Positions 1 to 7,108 of a stretch of DNA of 7,896 bases are shown piece by piece. This stretch comes from Ignavibacteriales bacterium. GTDB lineage: Bacteria; Bacteroidota; Ignavibacteria; UBA10030. A program made the translations under genes and the position numbers. The notes beneath the pieces are model-generated. The model did not search any database and was not told where the DNA came from. It saw only the letters and a program-made list of their open reading frames with translations. Within the stretch, counting starts at the first letter, position 1, and each line of letters begins with the position of its first letter. The DNA lies in contig JACRFF010000180.1 of the NCBI GenBank assembly GCA_016218005.1, positions 1-7,896 on the forward strand, read 5' to 3'.

Positions 1-1089
1 AAGTAGTCTGTTGTTGAATGTTCCGCCTGTCAACACCCGTGCACCCGATCGCTTCGCTTCCTCTAACCATATCCGCACACGCACAACCGCTTTGTCGTCA
101 ATCAATGGACCGCAGAGCGTTTCGGGGTTGAGCGGATCTCCGGTTGCTGCCGAGGCGGCTTCCGCTGCAAACTGCCGCCGATATTCATCGAAGATGTCTT
201 CGTGGACAAAAATCCGCTGCACCTTGATGCAAACCTGTCCGGCATACACAAATGCACCAACGACATTCTTCTTCACAGCAGGGATCACATTCGCGGAACC
301 ATCAACAATGACTCCGGCGTTGCCGCCAAGTTCGAGGACAACTTTTTTCTTGCCGGCCTTTTCCTTCAGCATCCACCCGATAGAATGACTGCCGGTAAAA
401 CTGAGCATGTGTATCCGCAGGTCGGCAACCATTTTTTCTGCCACTTCATTGGCGCAGGGAAGTATGCTGAATGCTTCCTTGGGGTAACCCGAGTCGGCAA
501 TGATCTCCCCCAATTTCAGCGCCGTCAATGGTGCTTGCGGCGCCGGTTTGAGGATGAACGCATTTCCTGACGCTATCGCGGGGGCAACCTTATGCGCCAC
601 GAGATTGAGGGGAAAGTTGAACGGCGTAATGCAGAGAACAATTCCTCTTGGAAATCTACGAACGATGCCAAAACGATCTTCATGGCCGGATTGCAGATCG
701 AGCGGCATCAAGTCTCCACCCATGCGCTTTGCTTCTTCTGATGCAAGCCCGAAGGTTATTATTGCTCGCTCGACTTCAACGCGTGACCACGCAATGGGCT
801 TTCCCACTTCCGCAGTGATCAAGCGCGCGAAGTCTTCCTTTGTTTCCCTCAGCCGTGCCGTAATGAATGCAAGCGACTCCGACCGTTGATAACTGGAAAG
901 CGCTCGGCTGCGTTCAAATCCCCTTCGCGCACTTTCGATTGCTTCATCCGCAGCGTCGCTTTCTGCCGTAACGACCGCTCCGACAACTGAATCATCCCAC
1001 GGGTTGTGGACCAACTGTACATGCGGGCTTGCGGGCGAAAGAAACCGCCGCTCACCACCGAGGATGTAGGGTTGAGCATCAGCGGACAT
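1..1089 (-). CDS. NAD(P)-dependent aldehyde dehydrogenase family protein, N-terminal 363 residues (3' end beyond window)
   Basis: Oxidises an aldehyde to a carboxylate with NAD(P)+; the substrate cannot be read from sequence. The reading frame runs uninterrupted from ATG at 1089-1087 to the left edge, so the C-terminus (roughly 110 residues in a typical ~475-residue family member) is missing. Family motifs appear in order: the cofactor/oxyanion motif TPFNFP (155-160, Asn158), the nucleotide-contact motif FTGS (231-234), ELGGN (253-257) with the general-base Glu253, and GQVCIKVQRI (284-293) with the catalytic Cys287. A Lys stands two residues after the Cys, where many homologues have Ser. The start is supported by GGGAG nine bases upstream and by the usual N-terminal extent before the Rossmann domain. 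It follows proS on the same strand, but nothing in the sequence links the functions. Family assignment is firm; sub-family is open (general ALDH, possibly a semialdehyde or lactaldehyde-type enzyme). Confidence 0.93.
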   Translation of the reverse strand, partial: MSADAQPYILGGERRFLSPASPHVQLVHNPWDDSVVGAVVTAESDAADEAIESARRGFERSRALSSYQRSESLAFITARLRETKEDFARLITAEVGKPIAWSRVEVERAIITFGLASEEAKRMGGDLMPLDLQSGHEDRFGIVRRFPRGIVLCITPFNFPLNLVAHKVAPAIASGNAFILKPAPQAPLTALKLGEIIADSGYPKEAFSILPCANEVAEKMVADLRIHMLSFTGSHSIGWMLKEKAGKKKVVLELGGNAGVIVDGSANVIPAVKKNVVGAFVYAGQVCIKVQRIFVHEDIFDEYRRQFAAEAASAATGDPLNPETLCGPLIDDKAVVRVRIWLEEAKRSGARVLTGGTFNNRLL

Positions 1090-1129
1090 CGATGCACGCT
1101 CCCAAAAAGCTCGAGACTAATATCTCAGC

Positions 1130-1175
1130 AAAACCACAGACTTGCCGGGCTCTGTTGAAGGCGGTTTTCTTTTTC
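1130..1175. terminator. Imperfect hairpin with T-rich flank between proS and the aldehyde dehydrogenase gene
   Basis: On the plus strand an 11-base arm (1130-1140, AAAACCACAGA) can pair with TCTGT (1151-1155) and GGTTTT (1163-1168), leaving a 10-base loop and a 7-base bulge (1156-1162). The plus-strand side is followed by CTTTTT, resembling an intrinsic terminator for plus-strand transcription, yet all genes here lie on the minus strand. Read on the minus strand the hairpin is followed only by TTTTGCTGAG, a poor U-tract. It may be a weak or bidirectional terminator, or a leader structure for the downstream gene. The bulge makes the call weak. Confidence 0.25.
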
Positions 1176-1183
1176 AGCATTTG

Positions 1184-2875
1184 TCAGTTCGTTAGCAAAG
1201 ATTTCACTCTCTCCACAGTTTCGCCGAGAGGAATCATCGTCCGCTCGCCTGTTTTGCGATGCTTGATTTCGCATTGACCGTTCTTCAACCCTTTCTCCCC
1301 TACGATGATTTGCAGCGGCATTCCCAAAAGGTCGGCATCTTTGAATTTGAAACCAGGACTCACGCCGGCACGGTCATCGAACAATACGTCAATGCCTGCA
1401 TCGGTCTATTTTTGATAAATCTGATTGGCATGAAGAACGGCCTCCTTGCTGTTCATGTTGACAGTAATCAGGTGGCATGCGTACGGCGCCAATGCCTTCC
1501 CCCACGCAATACCGTTTTCGTCGTGGCTTTGCTCGATATGGCAAGCCACAATCCGTTCAACGCCGATTCCATAGCTCCCCATGACAACTGGATGCGATTG
1601 ACCCTGCTCATCCAGAAACCGCATATTCAACGCCTCGGAATACTTCGTGCCAAGCTTAAAGATATGTCCCAATTCAATTGCATGAGCTACCCGAATTTCT
1701 TTTCCGCACGATGCACAAGGTTCTTTGTCTTCCACTTGTCGCAAATCAAAGTAATTCTCAACCTTTGCATCGCGCTTCAAATCGATGTTGATGATGTGAA
1801 AGTCATTCTTGTTCGCGCCGCTGACCAAGTTGTTCGAATCTTTCAAACGATTGTCAGCTATGATCCTTCCTTTGAAACCAATCGGCCCGATTGAACCGGC
1901 GTCGGCTCCTGTCAGTTCCACCAACTTCTCTTCACCGGCGGCAAACACTTCCCCGCCGCCTACGGCTGCAATGAGTTTGCTTTCGTTCACCTGATCGTTT
2001 CCCATCATCAGCACTAGAACAGGATTCCCGTCGTGCAGGTAGACGCGAGATTTTGCCAACTGCCTGTGGTCGGTCTTCAGAAAGGAAGCAAGTTCATCGA
2101 TCGTCTTCACATTGGGCGTATGAATTTCCTTAGGCATCGCGCTTTCCGCGCTACGGCCAACGCTGGGAACAGCCGAAGTCGCCACCTCCACATTTGCAGC
2201 GTAGCCGCAGTGGTCGCACAGTGCAACCGTATCTTCGCCAAACGGAGATTCAATCATAAATTCCTGCGACCCCGTTCCCCCCATCGCACCCGATGAAGCA
2301 CCGACGACAAAAAACTTCAATCCGCAGCGGGAAAAAATATTCCTGTACGCTTCCGCATGTGCATCGTAACTTTTATCAAGCTCTTCCCACGTTCTGTCGA
2401 GTGAATACGAATCCTTCATTATAAATTGCCGCCCGCGCAAAACTCCCGACCTGGGCCGCGGCTCATTACGGAACTTGGTTTGAATTTGGTACCAAATCTG
2501 CGGCAAGTCCTTGTAGGATTGAATGTGATTCGCGCCAATCCATGCAATTACTTCTTCGTGTGTAGGCGCTAAAACCAAATCCCGCTCTTTCACGCTCAGA
2601 ATGAAGTTGGGAACATTGCGCCTTCCCGTTTGCATCCACAATGCTTCCGGGTTCAATGCCGGCAAGTGAAACTCCTGGCCTCCAATCGCATCCATTTCTT
2701 CCCGAATAATCTGCATGGCCTTGAGCATGGCCTTGTACCCGAGCGGCAAATACGCATAGACTCCGGCAGTCAACTGCCGCATAAGTCCGGCGCGCAACAT
2801 CAATTGATGGCTTGGGATAGCAGCGTCTGAAGGAGTTTCCTTCAGCGTGGGAACAAAAGCTTTTGACAACCGCAT
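1184..2875 (-). CDS. proS: Prolyl-tRNA synthetase, bacterial type with editing insertion, interrupted by an in-frame TAG
   Basis: Class II enzyme that charges tRNA-Pro with proline in the cytoplasm. Counting from ATG at 2875, motif 1 lies near residues 38-75, motif 2 at about 135-158 ([23 protein letters not shown]) and motif 3 near 433-443 ([11 protein letters not shown]). Residues ~220-390 hold the bacterial editing (INS) domain, including GNDQVNESK with the Lys conserved in that domain; it is bracketed by two CxxC pairs (220/223 and 387/390) that could bind zinc. Residues 1-489 are followed by TAG (1408-1406), then 73 more codons in the same frame to TGA at 1186-1184. That tail carries the family's anticodon-binding signature ([27 protein letters not shown]). 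Without the stop the protein would be about 563 residues, the normal size for this type. The ATG at 2875 is preferred over an upstream in-frame TTG at 2941 because conserved sequence starts at MRLSKAF; no strong ribosome binding site is visible. If the TAG terminates, the product lacks most of its anticodon-binding domain. Confidence 0.93.
1406..1408 (-). other. In-frame amber (TAG) codon 490 inside proS
   Basis: The codons read CAA AAA TAG ACC GAT on the minus strand, giving Y-Q-K-stop-T-D-A-G-I-D-V. Coding potential typical of ProS lies on both sides in the same phase, with no inserted or missing residue when compared from memory with the E. coli enzyme, where this position is a leucine. 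A leucine TTG codon would become TAG by one substitution. It could be a sequencing or assembly substitution, a strain nonsense mutation, or a suppressed or read-through codon. Confidence 0.9.
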
Positions 2876-2912
2876 GCGTGCGACCCAAAATGAAAGTGAG
2901 AGGTTACGTCGT

Positions 2913-2941
2913 AAAATACGAAACCAAGGCAGACAAAACAA
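2913..2941 (-). promoter_or_regulatory. Weak promoter-like hexamer pair upstream of proS
   Basis: Within the 72-bp gap between the AlbA_2 gene and proS, the minus strand carries TTGTTT (2941-2936), a 17-base spacer and TATTTT (2918-2913), then about 37 bases to the proS ATG. The matches to the sigma-70 consensus are 3/6 and 4/6, so this is only a candidate. The gap is the longest between any two genes upstream of proS, which is why an internal promoter is plausible here. Confidence 0.2.
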
Positions 2942-2947
2942 CCACGG

Positions 2948-3601
2948 CTATTCAAATGCCCGCGTATAGAAATCTTCTTTCTCGTGCGTATGAATGCGAA
3001 TGACGCCCGCCCGTACGAGATTGACGAGCGTGCGCGATGCACGACGACGGGAGATGTTGACCAATTCTGCAAATTGCTTGACGGTGATCCGCTGATGTGC
3101 ATCGAGATGGTCAAACAGCCGGCGTTCGATATCGCCAATGATAATTCGTAAAGGCGCAGCCGTTCCTGATTCCGCCTGTAAGACTCGCACGACTTCTTTG
3201 CTTGCAACAACCGTATTGGCATTGACACGAATAAACACTCTCGCAGATATTTCTTCACCATTTCCCTTGGCAAGAAGTTCGTGCGGCTTTGTATCGCTTT
3301 CATGCACTATCGCCGCGATGACGTCCCGGCCGTGGTACGGCACAACCTCCAGCTCAGGTTCGATGGGTGGATCGCAGAAATACCTGCCGGCATTCTGGAT
3401 CAATTCAATTTCTTCTTTTTCGCTTTCAACGCCGACAATGCGCTTGTCGTCATCCACGCCAAAGAGGATCGTGCCTCCCCTTGTGTTTGCAAAGGCAATC
3501 AGTGTCTTGGCAATTTTTTCTTTGCCGGGGACCTTTCGCTTGAATTCAAGCTCAAACCCCTCACCCTCTTCAAGCATCAGGTCAACGTCTTTGTAAGTCA
3601 T
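2948..3601 (-). CDS. Schlafen-type AlbA_2 domain protein with C-terminal helix-turn-helix
   Basis: A 217-residue protein. Residues ~10-60 show the AlbA_2 signature: ELEFKRKV (17-24), an AFANTRGG turn (36-43) and a LFGVDDD strand-loop (46-52). This domain is found in putative nucleic-acid-binding or ATP-binding regulators, and its biochemical role is often unassigned. Residues ~155-217 look like a winged helix: QRITVKQFAELVNISRRRAS followed by a predicted recognition helix and a basic wing. The arrangement suggests a DNA-binding regulator, but the target cannot be read. The ATG at 3601 is well supported by AGGA eight bases upstream, inside the end of mtgA, and the two genes overlap by 20 bases, implying coupled expression. 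It ends at TAG (2950-2948). The same frame then stays open into proS. Domain call is firm; function is unknown. Confidence 0.85.
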   Translation of the reverse strand: MTYKDVDLMLEEGEGFELEFKRKVPGKEKIAKTLIAFANTRGGTILFGVDDDKRIVGVESEKEEIELIQNAGRYFCDPPIEPELEVVPYHGRDVIAAIVHESDTKPHELLAKGNGEEISARVFIRVNANTVVASKEVVRVLQAESGTAAPLRIIIGDIERRLFDHLDAHQRITVKQFAELVNISRRRASRTLVNLVRAGVIRIHTHEKEDFYTRAFE

Positions 3602-4457
3602 CTATCTCTTCCTGCTCTTCTGATTCCAAACGTAAGCTATCCGGCAGCACTCCGGCGGAATCACTTGCGGCGGCGCTTCCTGTTTCTCTTTCCTTCGTGT
3701 AAACTTGAAGTCTTGCAAGAATGATCTGAGCGCGCCGACTTACGTATCGGGAATTATCATCGGCGCGATGCCGTTGGGGGCTTGGGATGATTGCTGCCAA
3801 CCGCACACATTCATCCACAGTGAGATCGCTGGCCGACGTTTTAAAATAGAATTGCGACGCCGCTTCAACCCCATAAATTCCGACGCCAAGTTCTATCACG
3901 TTGAGATACAATTCCAGAATTCGCCGCTTCGATAGCTGGCGTTCCAAGCAATACGTCAACAACCACTCTTTGAGTTTGCGCAGAGGATTCTTGCTGGGCG
4001 ATAGGAACAGATTCTTCGCAAGCTGTTGGGTAATCGTGCTGGCGCCTCGTGCAGCACGCATTTCCTTCCAATCTCTTGCCAGTGATTCTCTGAACTCAAA
4101 CCAATCGAATCCACTGTGCGCCCAAAATGTGCCGTCTTCAGCTACAATAATCGCATCGACCAATACCGGCGAAATCTTGCTGAGCGATATCCATTGTTGA
4201 TGCTTCCTCAACGGTTTGCCGCTCTCCTTTGCCGTTTCCTCAGCGTAACGTATGAACGCCGTTGTTGTCGGGTTCACCGTTCTCAATCGGGTTAGGTCTT
4301 GCCAAGGCAGCACGGCGAGTTGCCAGAGGATCAATAACAGCACGACGAGTGCAATGCTTGCAATCTTATGCTTTTGCATCCACACGAAGACCCGTTGCGT
4401 TCTGCCGACGATTCGCCTCCCGAAAGTTCTTGCTGGGTCGCGATCTTGAATTGCCAT
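3582..4457 (-). CDS. mtgA: Monofunctional biosynthetic peptidoglycan transglycosylase
   Basis: Polymerises lipid II into glycan strands on the outer face of the inner membrane (family GT51, no transpeptidase domain). From ATG at 4457 the product is 291 residues: a basic cytoplasmic N-terminus, one membrane anchor at about 31-50, then the GT51 domain. Visible motifs are AEDGTFWAHSGFD (106-118) with the presumed catalytic Glu107, GASTITQQLAKN (138-149), RKLKEW (160-165), RRILELYLN (178-186) and GIYGVEAA (193-200). The C-terminus (about 255-291) is a non-conserved, acidic, probably disordered tail whose last codons overlap the next gene. The ATG is chosen over a GTG two codons upstream (4463) because it shares a base with the ruvX stop as TGATG, a typical coupling arrangement. 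Identification is confident. Confidence 0.93.
   Translation of the reverse strand: MAIQDRDPARTFGRRIVGRTQRVFVWMQKHKIASIALVVLLLILWQLAVLPWQDLTRLRTVNPTTTAFIRYAEETAKESGKPLRKHQQWISLSKISPVLVDAIIVAEDGTFWAHSGFDWFEFRESLARDWKEMRAARGASTITQQLAKNLFLSPSKNPLRKLKEWLLTYCLERQLSKRRILELYLNVIELGVGIYGVEAASQFYFKTSASDLTVDECVRLAAIIPSPQRHRADDNSRYVSRRAQIILARLQVYTKERETGSAAASDSAGVLPDSLRLESEEQEEIDDLQRR
3606..3613 (-). promoter_or_regulatory. Ribosome binding site of the AlbA_2 gene
   Basis: AGGAAGAG on the minus strand, with AGGA eight bases before the ATG at 3601. It lies inside the last codons of mtgA and fixes the start of the AlbA_2 gene. It is the clearest Shine-Dalgarno sequence in the window. Confidence 0.6.
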
Positions 4458-4924
4458 CAGCACGTTCGTGAATGTTTCGTGCGATCCAAAAAACTTTGCA
4501 GAATCAAGGCGGCCGCCATCGCATCAATTCTTCCTTTATCCTCTCGTCGTTGGCGCTTTGTCGTGCCCATGGAACGAAGCGTGTGCTGAGCAATCGTGGA
4601 AGTGAATCGCTCATCCCAACACACAACGTCGATGTCAAGATTCTCCTTGAGCGTTTGGATAAACGCTTCCACTTCTTTCGCTTTCGCGCCGATTTCTCCT
4701 TTGAGATTCAATGGCATGCCAACAACCACGCCGACCACCCCTTGCTGCGACGACAACTTCACAATGGCGCTAACGGTGTTCGGGTCATTAGGAATGGTTT
4801 CCAAAGGCTGAGCAATAATTCCTAACGGATCACTCAACGCCAGTCCAATCCGCTGCGACCCGTAGTCAACCCCCATCAACCTCCCGACCGATGCTCGTTC
4901 CTCAGCCAAGGAATCGCTCCACAT
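4457..4924 (-). CDS. ruvX: YqgF/RuvX family RNase H-fold protein (putative pre-16S rRNA nuclease / Holliday junction resolvase-like)
   Basis: YqgF proteins process the 5' end of pre-16S rRNA in E. coli and have a resolvase-like fold. Numbering from ATG 4924, the motifs are GVDYGSQRIGLALSD (18-32) with acidic Asp20, VVGMPLNLKGEIG (67-79), WDERFTS (103-109) with Asp104/Glu105, and RIDAMAAALIL (132-142) with Asp134; these carboxylates form the expected metal site. The start is uncertain. ATG 4924 gives 155 residues and a 23-base overlap with rel. ATG 4876 gives 139 residues, the usual family length, but it trims the first beta strand to MGVDYG and sits only three bases after GGGAGG. Longer in-frame extension to 5032 lies wholly inside rel and looks unconserved. 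The stop TGA overlaps the mtgA ATG by one base. Confidence 0.9.
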   Translation of the reverse strand: MWSDSLAEERASVGRLMGVDYGSQRIGLALSDPLGIIAQPLETIPNDPNTVSAIVKLSSQQGVVGVVVGMPLNLKGEIGAKAKEVEAFIQTLKENLDIDVVCWDERFTSTIAQHTLRSMGTTKRQRREDKGRIDAMAAALILQSFLDRTKHSRTC

Positions 4925-7100
4925 CGGTAACGCCCGGCACCCGCCGAACCTTTTCGATAATACGCGACAGGTGGTCTGTATTCTTGACGAACAAAATGAT
5001 CTGACCTTCAAAGAGTCCGTTGCGCGTATCAACGTTGACGCTTCGAATGTTCGTGTTTTGGTACGTGGAGATGGCGTGGGTAATATCGCTCAAAAGTGCC
5101 GGCCGATCTTTGCCGGCAATATGCACGGCAACGATGAAATCTGAGCCTTCCTGCGTCGGCCAGCTAACTTCGACGATGCGCGCGCGCTCCGTCAATCGCA
5201 GCGAAACTACATTTTTGCAATCCTTTCGGTGAATGCGAATGCCTTCACCCGTCGTTACGAATCCGATGATTGTATCGCCAGGAATTGGATTGCAGCACTT
5301 TGCGTACTGATGCATAAAATTATCGCTCGTTCCGAAGAGCGAAATACCGCTGGCGACATCGCGCGCCGTGCTGATAAACTTCGCAAACAACGTTTCCGCC
5401 TCAAGCGCATCCGACTTCTGACCTTCAGTTCCTTGTTTGGAGCGAAGGATAAGCTGTTCGATGGCCGCATCTGGGTCGATTCGACTCTCGGCTATCGCTA
5501 GAAAGAATTCGGACAAGCTGGAATATTTCAGCGTATGAAGAAATTTCTGAAGGTCGTCTTCCGTAATTCGAAACTTATGCCGACGAGTTTTCTTTTCCCA
5601 TTGTTCCTTTCCCGCCTCCACCCGTTTGCGGGATTCTTCGCGAATCCATTTGCGAATATGCGACTTCGCCTTGTGCGTAACGACAAATTGTTCCCAATCC
5701 GCATTCGGCGTTTGATTCTTGGAAGTGATGATCTCCACTTGGTCGCCGCTGCGCAACAGCGTGTTCAGCGGAACGATGCGCCCATTGACTTTTGCACCGA
5801 TACAATGAATCCCGACGTTGGAATGTATTTCAAACGCAAAATCAATCGGAGTAGAATCGCGCGGCAATATTTTCAAATCACCCTTCGGCGTAAAAACGTA
5901 GATCTCATCCTGATACAAATTGAGTTTGAAGCTTTCGAGAAGTTCTCGCGAGGTGTCGGCATCTTTTTGTTCAAAAATCTCTCGCACCCAATTGACCCAG
6001 CTTTCGAGTTCCTTATCGAGCGTGAGCTTACTTTCCTTATACATCCAGTGTGCGGCAACGCCGCGTTCGGCAACTTCGTGCATCGCTTTTGTGCGGATCT
6101 GGACTTCTACCAATCGGCCATCGGGACCGACAACCGTTGTGTGAATTGATTGATAACCGTTCTTCTTCGGCACGGAGATATAGTCTTTGAAACGTTCGGG
6201 AATTGGTTTATAGATTTCCGTCACCACGCCATAGACGAGAAAACAATCATGATTGTCTGTTGAATTCAAGACGATGCGGACGGCAAAGAGGTCATAAATT
6301 TCATCCAACGGTTTGCTGCGCTGCAACATTTTGTTGTAGATGCTGTAGATATGCTTGGCGCGGCCTTCCACGTCAAATTCCAAACCCTCATCGCCCAAGC
6401 GTTTGCGAATCGGCTGCACAAACTTGTTGATGTAGTGCTCGCGTTCCCTGCGCTTGGATTTGATCTGCCGCGCGATGGTGTCATACTCTGCCCGATGCAA
6501 GTACTTGAATGCCAAATCTTCCAATTCCCACTTGATCTGCGCAAGTCCAAACCGATGGGCAAACGGCGCATAGATCTCAAGTGTTTCTTTGGAGATGCGG
6601 ACTTGCTTATCCGGCGGCATATACTCGAGTGTTCGCATATTGTGCAGGCGGTCGGCAAACTTGATGAGCATAACGCGAATATCGCTTACCATCGAGAGCA
6701 ACAGCTTTCGGTAGCTCTCTGCCTGCGTTACTTCGTGGCTTTCAAAAATATCCGTAATCTTGGTGGCGCCGTTGACGATATCGGCAACCGCATCTCCGAA
6801 TTCGGCGCGCACATCCTTCAATTCGATCTTAGTGTCTTCCACAACATCGTGCAACAAGGCCGCGGCAATCGATACGTCATCAAGCGGAATTTCCTTTGCT
6901 ACTACCATGGCCACGTCATACGGATGCGAAAAGTACGGCTCGCCCGACGCCCGGCGGTCGTGCTTGTGGGCTTCCAGACTTACTTTGAAGGCGCGAGTAA
7001 TCAAGTCTTCATCCACCGAGCGGAGATTCTTTCTGCACACCGCCAGCAAGTCGTCAAGCTTCTTTTGATACTGACTATTTGAAATCGCGGTAATTGCCAT
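4902..7100 (-). CDS. rel: Bifunctional (p)ppGpp synthetase/hydrolase, Rel/SpoT family
   Basis: Makes and degrades the alarmone (p)ppGpp that drives the stringent response; long Rel proteins act on stalled ribosomes. From ATG 7100 the product is 732 residues, the normal length. Domains in order are: HD hydrolase (about 35-190) with SHPYD (58-62), the His84-Asp85 pair in LLHDVVEDT and FADRLHN (148-154); synthetase (about 240-350) with RFKDYISVPKKNGYQSIH and EVQIRT; TGS (about 398-460, starting DEIYVFTPKGDL); a helical linker; a zinc-finger region with Cys602/Cys603, His624 and Cys628; and a C-terminal ACT domain (about 655-732). The charged RxKD motif (303-306) is the form found in bifunctional enzymes, whereas synthetase-only RelA has ExDD, and the intact HD residues agree. 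An in-frame TTG at 7106, spaced nine bases from GGGAG, is an alternative start adding two residues. It starts 8 bases after the TPR gene and runs into ruvX, so it is probably co-transcribed with both. Confidence 0.96.
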   Translation of the reverse strand: MAITAISNSQYQKKLDDLLAVCRKNLRSVDEDLITRAFKVSLEAHKHDRRASGEPYFSHPYDVAMVVAKEIPLDDVSIAAALLHDVVEDTKIELKDVRAEFGDAVADIVNGATKITDIFESHEVTQAESYRKLLLSMVSDIRVMLIKFADRLHNMRTLEYMPPDKQVRISKETLEIYAPFAHRFGLAQIKWELEDLAFKYLHRAEYDTIARQIKSKRREREHYINKFVQPIRKRLGDEGLEFDVEGRAKHIYSIYNKMLQRSKPLDEIYDLFAVRIVLNSTDNHDCFLVYGVVTEIYKPIPERFKDYISVPKKNGYQSIHTTVVGPDGRLVEVQIRTKAMHEVAERGVAAHWMYKESKLTLDKELESWVNWVREIFEQKDADTSRELLESFKLNLYQDEIYVFTPKGDLKILPRDSTPIDFAFEIHSNVGIHCIGAKVNGRIVPLNTLLRSGDQVEIITSKNQTPNADWEQFVVTHKAKSHIRKWIREESRKRVEAGKEQWEKKTRRHKFRITEDDLQKFLHTLKYSSLSEFFLAIAESRIDPDAAIEQLILRSKQGTEGQKSDALEAETLFAKFISTARDVASGISLFGTSDNFMHQYAKCCNPIPGDTIIGFVTTGEGIRIHRKDCKNVVSLRLTERARIVEVSWPTQEGSDFIVAVHIAGKDRPALLSDITHAISTYQNTNIRSVNVDTRNGLFEGQIILFVKNTDHLSRIIEKVRRVPGVTDVERFLG

Positions 7101-7108
7101 AGGCAAGC

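Noticed and set aside
849..1097. Minus-strand open frame of 82 codons overlapping the aldehyde dehydrogenase start
   Set aside because: It is an out-of-phase frame inside the well-supported aldehyde dehydrogenase N-terminus and has no motif of its own.
1184..1384. Separate small gene encoding a free-standing anticodon-binding domain from TTG 1384
   Set aside because: The conserved segment begins upstream of that TTG, in frame with ProS, and there is no good ribosome binding site; it is better read as the tail of an interrupted proS.
1259..1894. Plus-strand open frame of 211 codons opposite proS
   Set aside because: It is antisense to the conserved ProS catalytic and anticodon-binding regions and has no family motif. 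It crosses the internal TAG position without explaining it.
2911..2921. Short palindrome CGTATTTTACG upstream of proS as an operator
   Set aside because: Arms of only four bases in an AT-rich spacer are expected by chance, and no second copy was noticed.
1406..2950. Genome-wide reassignment of TAG to an amino acid
   Set aside because: The TPR gene ends at TAG 8 bases before the rel start, and the AlbA_2 protein ends at TAG at a sensible length, so TAG seems to act as a normal stop here. Only a site-specific or partial readthrough remains open.
4925..5032. Extended ruvX start deep inside rel
   Set aside because: The extra 36 residues are not YqgF-like and are simply an alternative frame of the conserved Rel ACT domain.
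6351..7082. Plus-strand open frame of 243 codons opposite rel
   Set aside because: It lies entirely antisense to the highly conserved Rel HD and synthetase region and shows no recognisable domain; it is a by-product of codon bias in rel.
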